From a virus: a stretch of DNA of 51,802 nt. Where the stretch lies: the IMG/VR virus record IMGVR_UViG_3300022928_002119, positions 1 through 51,802 of that record; one strand, 5' to 3'. The translations under genes were made by a program, and so were the position numbers. This document shows positions 41,307 to 48,732 of the stretch, one piece after another. The notes beneath the pieces are model-generated. The model had not been told where the DNA came from and did no database searches. It worked only from the letters and a program-made list of their open reading frames with translations. The first letter of the stretch is position 1, and every line of letters starts with the position of its first letter.

Positions 41307-42639
41307 GATACCATTCTCCTATTATTGGGAAAGTCTTTTCAAAATCCTTTCCTGATCTTTTGTCGTATTGACTGTAAAATGCTTTAAAATCTCGTTGTAG
41401 TTTACTCTGCTCGGCCGCACCCGCATGCGGTGTTTTCACAACATCCAAGTAATCGATTAATCTTTGTGTGTGATCTATTTCCATGCTCTCCAGCCATTTA
41501 CTGTTATTAGTTAAGAACTTTTCAAGGTCGCTCTTGAATTTATTCCTGAGATCATCTGGTAGTACTAGGGGCGACTGGAAACTAGGAAACCTAAGTATGT
41601 TCAATGTGAAGTTGATGCTAGGACCATACACTTTGCCGGCGTTTTTGAACCAGATTATCTTTTCCAAGAACTGTGGCAGTGATTCAAGACACAATGCATT
41701 TATTGTGGCCATGTTGTGTATGGCACGTGGTACCTTGTCTACCATCATGTGCAACATGTTTGAATGCCATGCACCGTAGTCTAATCCGTCACGGATGTAT
41801 TCCGCCTGTGTGAATGTGGCCTCACAACTAGTGTAGAGTTCAAACTTATCAAATTTTTTAAGTTTGTATTTGAATCTGTCAATTATGCTCTGCTTTGCAC
41901 CTAGGTTGCTGTTGATCGCTATCACCATGTTGGGATTCATCTTGTCACCTTGTGTTTCTATCCAGTCCAATAGGCGCCAAAGATTAGGAGACATCATTGG
42001 TTCTCCTCCTGTGATCCTCAGTTCGTCAAGTGTTCTATGCAGGTCGGATTCCCACCATTTGTAAAACGCTTCAACATAAGGATTTACCTCGTCTTTCTTG
42101 TATGGTTCGGCAGAATCGTGTGTGTGAGTGAAATGATTCCTGCCATCTGTCTCAAGTCCTGTGTATGGCCCTTTTTGCTTTATGTTGTTTGCCCATGTTG
42201 AACTGAATGCTGGATTGCAGTATGTACAAGCGAAATTGCAGGTCCTGTCAAATGCTATCTCTAATGTTTTCAAATTCACGTTGTCGTTGTGGTCATTTTT
42301 GAATGCCTTGTTTAAGTCATCATTTGTGAATATCTTTGATTTATAAACCCTATCGCTGATGTTGTCTCTGCCCACATCCTCTATCTTCCAACAGTACTCG
42401 CAACCTGCGGGTCTTTCTCCACACTGCATCTGCCTTCGTTGTTCTTTTTTCTGTTGTGTGTTGTGTATTGCACTTGGATTGTTTTTTATTTCTTCTAGGT
42501 CAATCCTGTGCGGCAACGGATGGTGACAACTGGTAGTCATTCCTGAACCTAACCAAATTGTGGCGTTGTACCATTTTGCTCCACAAAAACTGGCGCTCTT
42601 TGTGTCTAGTATCTTTTTCTTATATTCAAGATCGTTCAT
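41296..42639 (-). CDS. Radical SAM protein with N-terminal SPASM/twitch-like domain (fourth of five)
   Basis: This is a 447-residue protein of a distinct sub-type. Cys19 (FCGAKWYNA), Cys38 (TSCHHPLPHRID), Cys80 and Cys83 (GCEYCWKIED) form the N-terminal domain; the CC pair of the others is replaced by C-H-H. The core is CNFACTYC (Cys134, 138, 141) with ITGGEPMMS. A KDFEKTFPIIGEWYRGI tail closes it. ATG 42639 follows GAGGAACC and overlaps the SGNH gene stop. It is most similar to the fifth copy at 43356. Confidence 0.88.
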   Translation of the reverse strand: MNDLEYKKKILDTKSASFCGAKWYNATIWLGSGMTTSCHHPLPHRIDLEEIKNNPSAIHNTQQKKEQRRQMQCGERPAGCEYCWKIEDVGRDNISDRVYKSKIFTNDDLNKAFKNDHNDNVNLKTLEIAFDRTCNFACTYCNPAFSSTWANNIKQKGPYTGLETDGRNHFTHTHDSAEPYKKDEVNPYVEAFYKWWESDLHRTLDELRITGGEPMMSPNLWRLLDWIETQGDKMNPNMVIAINSNLGAKQSIIDRFKYKLKKFDKFELYTSCEATFTQAEYIRDGLDYGAWHSNMLHMMVDKVPRAIHNMATINALCLESLPQFLEKIIWFKNAGKVYGPSINFTLNILRFPSFQSPLVLPDDLRNKFKSDLEKFLTNNSKWLESMEIDHTQRLIDYLDVVKTPHAGAAEQSKLQRDFKAFYSQYDKRSGKDFEKTFPIIGEWYRGI

Positions 42640-43363
42640 CTGGTTCCTCAAAGTAATTTTTCAGTTTGTCGTATTCGTCTTGTGGGCAGAGCATGTTGCT
42701 CTGGAACATTATGTCTTTCACCCAGTGATAGTGTGCTATGGGTGGAGGATGTGTATCTCCAGGCATGTAGTATTCCTTGTAATTATCCTCTGCAAATTCC
42801 CATAGGCCTTTTCTATCCTTATAGAAAAGGAACTTACTCCAATCTATCATGTTGTACAATGCTTTTTCACTTTCACTGTAAAAGTTATCACGTAACACGT
42901 CCTTGTTGAATAACATCATTGTGTAATGGATTTTTTTGTTGTCTAGGAACATCTGTGTCCTGTGTATGTGTTCCAATGTCCTGTAATATTGGTGTTCTTC
43001 ATTCCAGAAATAGCGCCTGTAGTACTCGTGCTTGTCCTGTTCAGGATGTCCGCCATACCAGGTACTCCACCTAAAATCCTCATTCCATACATTATAGGTC
43101 ATATTTTCTTTTAGTTCATATTCGCTTTTATCTTTCGTTATTATTTCATACCTGTCTGTGCCAGACCACATTATGTACATGTGTCTTATGTTTTTGTATT
43201 TCATGGCGCTGTTGATGACCGCACGTGATATTGTTTCATTTCCGCTACCTGACCTGCCTTCGTTTTTCATTATTGTTCCGCTATTAAACCATGTCACGAA
43301 CTTAGGCCAGCAAGGCCACTTGTACCTTGTGAAACTGCAACCGTGAGCGATAATATTATGCAT
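42626..43363 (-). CDS. SGNH/GDSL-like hydrolase
   Basis: This is a 245-residue protein. HGCSFTRYKW has the nucleophile serine, GRSGSGNETISRAV the Gly/Asn block, and DTHPPPIAHYHWVKD the Asp/His pair. It is related to the one at 36803 (both GCSFT, then SGSGN/GGAGN). It sits between the fourth and fifth radical SAM genes and overlaps both, which suggests that hydrolase and radical SAM act on the same substrate. Reaction, perhaps removal of acyl groups, is inference. Confidence 0.7.
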   Translation of the reverse strand: MHNIIAHGCSFTRYKWPCWPKFVTWFNSGTIMKNEGRSGSGNETISRAVINSAMKYKNIRHMYIMWSGTDRYEIITKDKSEYELKENMTYNVWNEDFRWSTWYGGHPEQDKHEYYRRYFWNEEHQYYRTLEHIHRTQMFLDNKKIHYTMMLFNKDVLRDNFYSESEKALYNMIDWSKFLFYKDRKGLWEFAEDNYKEYYMPGDTHPPPIAHYHWVKDIMFQSNMLCPQDEYDKLKNYFEEPDERS

Positions 43364-44726
43364 TCTTGCACTCCTCCCAGAACTCCTCCATCTCGGGGAA
43401 TGTGTTCAAGAACCTTGTGAGACGTCTGCGGTCGTGCTCGTTAAAGAAAGCGTAAAAGTTTTTTTTGTTTTGCGTACTTGCGTCAGCGTTTTCGCGCCAA
43501 TATGCGAGGTTCCTCTGCATCTTCTGGATCTCAAAATCCTTGAATATGTGTAGACCATTGTCTTCACCGGAATTATCCTGCATGTACTTTATGTTGTCCT
43601 CATGTATACTCTGATATGACTCTGGTAACAAGGTGATTTGTTGCCATGCGGGTTGCCTCAGCAATGGCACGTCGAACCACACCCTCTGATAGGTCTTTGA
43701 GTACTTGGTACGCAGTTCCAGTATCTTCTCCAGCAGTTTGTCCATACTTGTTATGCTGAGGTTGTTGTATGTGCATATGAATGTGATAGAGTTACGGCCA
43801 GGTATCCTATCCAGGAACTCCTCCACGTTGTCCATCATGTAGTTGAAGTCCAACCCGTCCCTGATGTACTCCGCACGTTTACCGTATGCATCAACACTCA
43901 CGAACTGCATCATGTGTTCCACCTTTTCCTGCATACATATCTCCTGTGCCATGTTGAAGTACTTCTCCTTGAGTTTCTTTTCTGGAGGACACATGTTGCT
44001 GGTTACATTGAGATGTAGGTCCTGTTTGGGATTATCGATTATGTACTGGAACACCTTGTAGGTGTTCTTGTCCATCATGGGTTCACCACCGGTCATACGG
44101 AAGTGCTTGAGGTTCTTGTACAGCGTAGGCCACCATCGCCAGAAAGCGGTCACGTATGGGTTGTCATCCCTGTGCGGGATAGGCCTTCGCCTGCCCTGGA
44201 AATGCTCTGGTGCGTTGTGGGGCGGAGATGTGGGATATTCTCCGTACCTGTCCACCTCCTTGCCCCACGTGGTCGAGAACTGTGGACTACAATAACTGCA
44301 CTTGAAGTTGCAGGCGTTGTTGAAGTTGACCTCTACGTACCTGGGTGTCCACTTTTCATCTATGGGGTTCTTCCTTATGTCATCGAAGTCCTGCATTGCC
44401 CATGGTTCCCCCGAACGGTAGTGCCTGTCCGACATCTCGCCGGTCTTCTCTATGTTCCAGCAGTAACTACAGCCACCTGGCTTGTCGCCGTCCAGCATCA
44501 TGGCACGTTCCTGCAGTTTCTCGTGTGTGTTGTGCAGTGCGGCCGGGTTGTCCTTCAGCATGCCTTCGTCTATCCTGTGCAATGGTGGATGATAACAACT
44601 GTTGGTCAGTCCTGTTGGCAAGTGCAGTGACGTCTGGTTCCATTTGGCCAGGCACATGGTGGGCGATACTGTGGACAACTTGTCCTTGGCCCTCAGTGCG
44701 TCTGCCTTGTAATCACTTGTACTCAC
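43356..44726 (-). CDS. Radical SAM protein with N-terminal SPASM/twitch-like domain (fifth of five)
   Basis: This is a 456-residue protein when begun at GTG 44726, 14 bases before the upstream stop ends and after GGGGGTGC. A longer frame from 44858 would lie over 145 bases of the previous gene and has no homologous sequence in the other copies. Cys25 (MCLAKWNQ), Cys44 (NSCYHPPLHRID), Cys86 and Cys89 (GCSYCWNIE) match the fourth copy. The core has CNFKCSYC (Cys139, 143, 146) and MTGGEPMMD. The tail LTRFLNTFPEMEEFW is the shared closing motif. Confidence 0.88.
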   Translation of the reverse strand: MSTSDYKADALRAKDKLSTVSPTMCLAKWNQTSLHLPTGLTNSCYHPPLHRIDEGMLKDNPAALHNTHEKLQERAMMLDGDKPGGCSYCWNIEKTGEMSDRHYRSGEPWAMQDFDDIRKNPIDEKWTPRYVEVNFNNACNFKCSYCSPQFSTTWGKEVDRYGEYPTSPPHNAPEHFQGRRRPIPHRDDNPYVTAFWRWWPTLYKNLKHFRMTGGEPMMDKNTYKVFQYIIDNPKQDLHLNVTSNMCPPEKKLKEKYFNMAQEICMQEKVEHMMQFVSVDAYGKRAEYIRDGLDFNYMMDNVEEFLDRIPGRNSITFICTYNNLSITSMDKLLEKILELRTKYSKTYQRVWFDVPLLRQPAWQQITLLPESYQSIHEDNIKYMQDNSGEDNGLHIFKDFEIQKMQRNLAYWRENADASTQNKKNFYAFFNEHDRRRLTRFLNTFPEMEEFWEECKNA

Positions 44727-45615
44727 GATCTTGCACCCCCTTGTTGATGTGTTGTGGCATGCAAAATTTGAAGAACCTACTTTGTTCTGCTCCCAACTCC
44801 GCCACTGGTATGTCCAACTGGTTGCGTAGGCTTTCGCCGTACAATCGTATATCCTCATCCAAATCGAACATGTGATCTTCCAGGTGTTTTTGATACACCT
44901 GCTTCATGCCCCGGAGGTCAGATATCTGCTCAACGTCATTCTTATCCAGTGTTGTGGCATAACAGCCGATCCTTGCACCCAACATGGCGTATTTGCCATT
45001 ATCCACGTCTGCCCCGACCGACATCCATGTCACTAAATTCTTAAGATTGGATGGCCAGATCTTCTTGCTGAAATCACCTGGTTCTATCCTCATACCCTGT
45101 TCGAGACTCATCTTTACACCCTCCCTGTAGCCGGCCACGAATGCCTGTCTCGGTGTTGCATTCATCACTGTCTCGGAATAGCAGTTGTGTAGGTTCTCGT
45201 GTTTGACCGTCCAACAGAAATCCAATTTGGCACGTGGATCTTTGGCATTTTCGTGCGTATGCATGGTCAAGCAAGTTTCTTTATCCCATCCTACAAGTCC
45301 ACCGTTACCATAGACAAGGCCGTTGATGCTGTTTTTTGCCCTCCACCTGTGTACTGCTTTCCTGTCTGTCTTGGTCCAGTCCAGTGTTTGTAGCAAGAAA
45401 CTTTCGTCTATGATGTTGTCTCCGTCAACACTGATGAAAAAATCTGTTTCTGCTATCTCTGCCGCGGCCTTGTGTGCGGAGTCAAATCCCACCACGCCAT
45501 CCACACGCTTGGCCCAAGGCACCTTGTTCACCAGGTCAGCGTAGTTGTAGTCCTTGTTGGGTTCATCGAAACTGATGAACACAAAATCCAAATCTGTTAT
45601 TCTGATCTTTTCCAT
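44713..45615 (-). CDS. Putative glycosyltransferase, GT-A-like
   Basis: This is a 300-residue protein. FVFISFDEPNKDYNYADLVNKVPWAKRVDGVVGFDSAHKAA leads to DFFISVDGDNIIDESF, a DxD-type nucleotide-sugar/metal motif (DGD). Further on, RWRAKNSINGLVYGNGGLVGW is typical of GT-A donor-sugar regions of marine phage proteins. Substrate unknown. The start codon overlaps the previous gene. It directly precedes the first radical SAM gene in transcription order, so it may share its substrate. Confidence 0.65.
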   Translation of the reverse strand: MEKIRITDLDFVFISFDEPNKDYNYADLVNKVPWAKRVDGVVGFDSAHKAAAEIAETDFFISVDGDNIIDESFLLQTLDWTKTDRKAVHRWRAKNSINGLVYGNGGLVGWDKETCLTMHTHENAKDPRAKLDFCWTVKHENLHNCYSETVMNATPRQAFVAGYREGVKMSLEQGMRIEPGDFSKKIWPSNLKNLVTWMSVGADVDNGKYAMLGARIGCYATTLDKNDVEQISDLRGMKQVYQKHLEDHMFDLDEDIRLYGESLRNQLDIPVAELGAEQSRFFKFCMPQHINKGVQDREYK

Positions 45616-45863
45616 GTAAAACTCTCTTTTGGCCAGAACGGATCTGATTTCAAATTTTCAATTTCAGGAAACACGTTCCTATCTATCTTTCTTTCCACCT
45701 TGACGGGCTTTCCCCCCTGAAGGACGTAATTGTTCTCTCCGTTGTTTATAATCTCCAATTTTTCATTCAGCGACACTTCCACTTCCTTGCCCTGTATCTT
45801 TACCAAATGTCTTTTCACGGACCGTTTTGGTAGATCTGCGAATGCCTTAAACAGTTCTTGCAT
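45597..45863 (-). CDS. Small hypothetical protein
   Basis: This 88-residue protein overlaps the gene before by 17 bases and the one after by 19. The composition is basic; it has an amphipathic start (QELFKAFADLPKRSVKRHLVKIQGKEVEVSL) and a repeat of short strands. No family is recognised. Because it lies between two sugar-transfer-type genes, it may be an accessory subunit, but nothing in the sequence proves this. Confidence 0.6.
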   Translation of the reverse strand: MQELFKAFADLPKRSVKRHLVKIQGKEVEVSLNEKLEIINNGENNYVLQGGKPVKVERKIDRNVFPEIENLKSDPFWPKESFTWKRSE

Positions 45864-46653
45864 CTAACACCTCCAAGAAATTTTTGTAGAAGTAATGAAG
45901 TGGTGCAGTTACCTTTCTTTCTCCAAAGAACAAAGCATCATCTATCCTCATTGGATAGTAGTAGTTGCTAGGATCGTAGTTGAATGTGCCCTGATGGACA
46001 GCCGGCTTGTTGTGTATGAACTTGAACCATGGGTAGTCAAGCAGTTGTTCACAGGCGGGATCAATAATCCTGTACGCAAGAGCATACACCACGTCTGTAG
46101 TTGGCAACTGGTCGAAACAATTTACTAGAAGATTTTGCCTTACAAAATTCCAATTTTTTACAATCGCTCCGCACGTATCATAAAATTTTTTTGCAAACAT
46201 GCTTCTACGGAAATATGTCATTCCATTGTACAAGTTTGGCAGGAAATTTTTTGCATGAAAAGGCCTGTATTCTTTGTCCTTCACTCTCTTCTCTTTGTAA
46301 TCAAAACAATCAATCGAGAACACTAGATCATGTTGCCACAGATAGTACCACCACCAATCGGTATTGGTGTTCCATAACATGTCCGCTTCAAGTTTTATGG
46401 TGTGTGTAAATGGCGTGAGTTGAAAAACTTGATATTCGTTTGCGAACTTTTTCACATGATCCTGTGCATCGTCGTTGGTCAAGACTTTGACTACATCAAC
46501 GTGTTCGCTCTTGAACACGCTGTCTTTGTCCACTATCACACACACATTATTTTCCTTGTTGTGTTTTTTCAACGTCCTTGCCAATTCACATGATAATTTT
46601 GAATAGTCTGTTTCAGTGCTGTTCTGGCAGAACCAGACAAATCCCTTAGACAT
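45847..46653 (-). CDS. Putative glycosyltransferase, GT8/GT-A-like
   Basis: This is a 268-residue protein. An N-terminal GFVWFCQNSTETDYSKLSCELARTL is followed by NVCVIVDKDSV, and IKLEADMLWNTNTDWWWYYL carries the ExDxx pattern of a GT-A nucleotide-sugar site. It is similar in layout to its neighbour at 46646 (VVMDVDYF). Possible transfer of a sugar to a phage or host surface glycan is inference. ATG 46653 overlaps the upstream stop. Confidence 0.65.
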   Translation of the reverse strand: MSKGFVWFCQNSTETDYSKLSCELARTLKKHNKENNVCVIVDKDSVFKSEHVDVVKVLTNDDAQDHVKKFANEYQVFQLTPFTHTIKLEADMLWNTNTDWWWYYLWQHDLVFSIDCFDYKEKRVKDKEYRPFHAKNFLPNLYNGMTYFRRSMFAKKFYDTCGAIVKNWNFVRQNLLVNCFDQLPTTDVVYALAYRIIDPACEQLLDYPWFKFIHNKPAVHQGTFNYDPSNYYYPMRIDDALFFGERKVTAPLHYFYKNFLEVLDARTV

Positions 46654-47395
46654 TGGCCACCTCCTTGGTTAAAAAATGCAGATCTTGATCACACAGTTTG
46701 ACTGTTATGTCTTTCCATCTCACAACCGCACCGTTTTCCTCTAGGTTCAAAATTTCGGCATCAGCAGGGACGGTGGCGATGCTGTCGGGTATGATGTCAT
46801 AATCACCGTGACCAGATATCTGATTCAAGGCGATTGCGAATGCGTAATCATTACGGAAATTTGGATATGTGATCCTGTATAGATTACAGTAATGCACATA
46901 ATTTTGTTTGACCAATCTGACCGTATCAAATATGGCCTTGGTCCTTGGTGTTTTTCTGAAAATCAAGACCGTGGCCCATACAAGATCGAGCATCGCATCT
47001 CTGTGGTATTCCATTTTCTCACTTTTGATCACATCGTGTGCATCCTTGTGTACTAGGAAATCACTTTCTGTGTTTGCTAATCTCAACAACTTATCCGAGT
47101 AACAGAAATAATCCACATCCATGACCACCGTGAGGTCGTATGGTGAGTGATCATAGGCCATGTGCCTTTCGAGGTTGTACCATGGTTTGCCCAACTTGGT
47201 GTTGTTTGTTTCGTTGTCCATGATCTTGTAATTGATCATTCCCATGGGACCAAAGTTCTTATAGGTGTCCCAGTTTGTCACGACAGTGATGGGCAATTTC
47301 AAATGCTTTTTGATCAGTGCAACACAGCGTTCAGTTATTTTGCTGTATGCCACCTGACTGGTATCAAAACAGTAAAGCAGTACTCCTGTAGTCAT
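46646..47395 (-). CDS. Putative glycosyltransferase, GT-A-like
   Basis: This is a 249-residue protein. GVLLYCFDTSQVAYSKITERC, LPITVVTNWDTY and LTVVMDVDYFCYSDKL give the Rossmann-like fold and a DVD metal/nucleotide motif, as in GT8-type enzymes. YNLERHMAYDH and FLVHKDAHDVIKSE follow. ATG 47395 shares a base with the preceding stop (TGATG). It is the second gene of the long operon. Confidence 0.65.
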   Translation of the reverse strand: MTTGVLLYCFDTSQVAYSKITERCVALIKKHLKLPITVVTNWDTYKNFGPMGMINYKIMDNETNNTKLGKPWYNLERHMAYDHSPYDLTVVMDVDYFCYSDKLLRLANTESDFLVHKDAHDVIKSEKMEYHRDAMLDLVWATVLIFRKTPRTKAIFDTVRLVKQNYVHYCNLYRITYPNFRNDYAFAIALNQISGHGDYDIIPDSIATVPADAEILNLEENGAVVRWKDITVKLCDQDLHFLTKEVANV

Positions 47396-47712
47396 CACAC
47401 CTTTCTGTTTCTGATGTCTTGGTATAGTTGGTGATAGGCGTTGAGTGCTGATTGGTTTTTCTTCAATAAAAGGTCAAGGAACTCAGTTGGCTCTTTGATC
47501 TCCACAGGGTTTGAGTTTGAGTCGAGAATGAAAAAACTTTTCCCACCCTCCGACGCCGTCTTCACAAGACATATGGTCTCGGGATCAGCACGGAAGATGT
47601 GGTTCTGATACACAAGTACCTGATCGGATTGTGCTTTCCTGAGGGCGTTGGCCTTCTGTGTGTTGAAGTCGAAACTCTGTCTGGATAGCTCTTTCAATTG
47701 ATCTATGTTCAT
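47395..47712 (-). CDS. Hypothetical protein, first gene of the long leftward operon
   Basis: This 105-residue protein is soluble, with IDQLKELSRQSFDFNTQKANALRK at the N-terminus and EFLDLLLKKNQSALNAYHQLYQDI near the end. The ATG at 47712 is only six bases after a TATAAT on the same strand, so its mRNA is probably leaderless, as for the genes at 7590 and 18198. No family is recognised. Confidence 0.65.
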   Translation of the reverse strand: MNIDQLKELSRQSFDFNTQKANALRKAQSDQVLVYQNHIFRADPETICLVKTASEGGKSFFILDSNSNPVEIKEPTEFLDLLLKKNQSALNAYHQLYQDIRNRKV

Positions 47713-47718
47713 ACCACA

Positions 47719-47747
47719 ATTATAACATAATTATGGTCCAAAATCAA
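47719..47747 (-). promoter_or_regulatory. Sigma70-type promoter abutting the start of the radical SAM/sugar operon
   Basis: On the minus strand TTGATT (47747-47742) and TATAAT (47724-47719) have a 17-base spacer. The ATG at 47712 follows six bases after the -10 box. It is the only convincing promoter upstream of the 17-kb chain of coupled genes. Confidence 0.68.
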
Positions 47748-47765
47748 TTGGAGTAAAAAAATATC

Positions 47766-48728
47766 TTAAGTGGTACCGTTTTGTTCCGTGGCCGTAGTGC
47801 TTGGTGTGTAAACCACGCTAAGACCTTCCGCGGTGGTTGGATTTATGGTAAACAGTGTGGTCACCATTTTTGGTGTGTCCTTGATACCGACCGGAATGCT
47901 TGATGTGTTACCACTTGTGAACTGTGTGTCCGCCGCCGCATCCGAGGCTGTCATCTTGACGAATATCTTCGTGGCTGATCCTGGAGCCGCGTCCAACTTG
48001 GCTTCAATTTTAAGGGTGTTTGCGTTGTAGGCCGCGTAACTGCTCTGTGTCAGTAGGAGCAGTGTGGTGTAACCTGTTCCTAGGTCATAGAAACCGTTGG
48101 CGAGACCGTTGGTGGTGGTCGTGTGTCCTGAACCTGATCTCGTTGTGGACTGTGATCCTATGTCAAGGTTGCCAGTAGCATTACCCAGTCCTACGAAGGC
48201 CGTGTCCTTGGCACTCGTTGATGCCGCTGTGGCCCCAACCGTGATCCTTACCTTGCCGCCAGCGTTGAAGAACCATCTCATCTGATTGGCATTGGAGAAA
48301 CTCACTGAAACTTCCTGGAAGGCCGTGTTGTCCCAACCCTCCGAACCTGTGGTCACCGTCTGCAGTGCCGAAGATGTGGTTTTTGCAGTTGCGCCTGTTG
48401 ATCCTGCCGCGACCGCCGTGGCAAGCGTTGACAGGTCCGTCGCTATGGCCGACGCTATATTGATATTGTCACCGGCTGATACTGCTCTTCCCACGAAGGT
48501 TGATTGATTTGTGTGATTGGCAATGTTGTCCAACCCTGTGAATAGACTGTTCCACTGAGATGCATTGATGGTATTGCCTGGGGAAACTGTTGTAATCTCT
48601 GTCTGTCCCAGTCCATAATTTAGGCTTCCTGTGCCTGCGATATGATTGTATCCGAATGGACTTGAACTGTTGTTGACGAAAGCGTTGTACTCGTCGTCTA
48701 AAATTGTATCACCTGCTACGTATGCCAT
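47766..48728 (-). CDS. Tail-fibre or tail-structure-like protein
   Basis: This 320-residue protein is rich in Ala, Ser, Thr, Gly and Asn. The N-terminus (AYVAGDTILDDEYNAFVN) and LNYGLGQTEITTVSPGNTINASQWNSLF are typical of tail-fibre or adhesin-linked phage proteins. The middle holds strand/loop repeats (GKVRITVGATAAST) as in a beta-rich domain. It lies five bases after the stop of the 48733 gene and has GGAG before its ATG. Specific place in the virion is not known. Confidence 0.72.
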   Translation of the reverse strand: MAYVAGDTILDDEYNAFVNNSSSPFGYNHIAGTGSLNYGLGQTEITTVSPGNTINASQWNSLFTGLDNIANHTNQSTFVGRAVSAGDNINIASAIATDLSTLATAVAAGSTGATAKTTSSALQTVTTGSEGWDNTAFQEVSVSFSNANQMRWFFNAGGKVRITVGATAASTSAKDTAFVGLGNATGNLDIGSQSTTRSGSGHTTTTNGLANGFYDLGTGYTTLLLLTQSSYAAYNANTLKIEAKLDAAPGSATKIFVKMTASDAAADTQFTSGNTSSIPVGIKDTPKMVTTLFTINPTTAEGLSVVYTPSTTATEQNGTT

Positions 48729-48732
48729 AAAA

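Noticed and set aside
44727-44858. N-terminal extension of the fifth radical SAM gene
   Set aside because: It would overlap the previous gene by 145 bases and has no counterpart in the other four copies; GTG 44726 fits the family.
44345-44875. 175-176-codon open frames on the plus strand over the fifth radical SAM gene
   Set aside because: Both are antisense to a gene with intact cysteine motifs. Their composition (Cys/Ser/Pro/Trp) is not protein-like.
30859-47712. A RiPP precursor peptide for the radical SAM enzymes
   Set aside because: The small genes of the operon (34, 49, 88, 105 and 111 residues) lack a leader-core layout with a repeated or Cys/Gly-rich core. A precursor elsewhere in the genome is not excluded.
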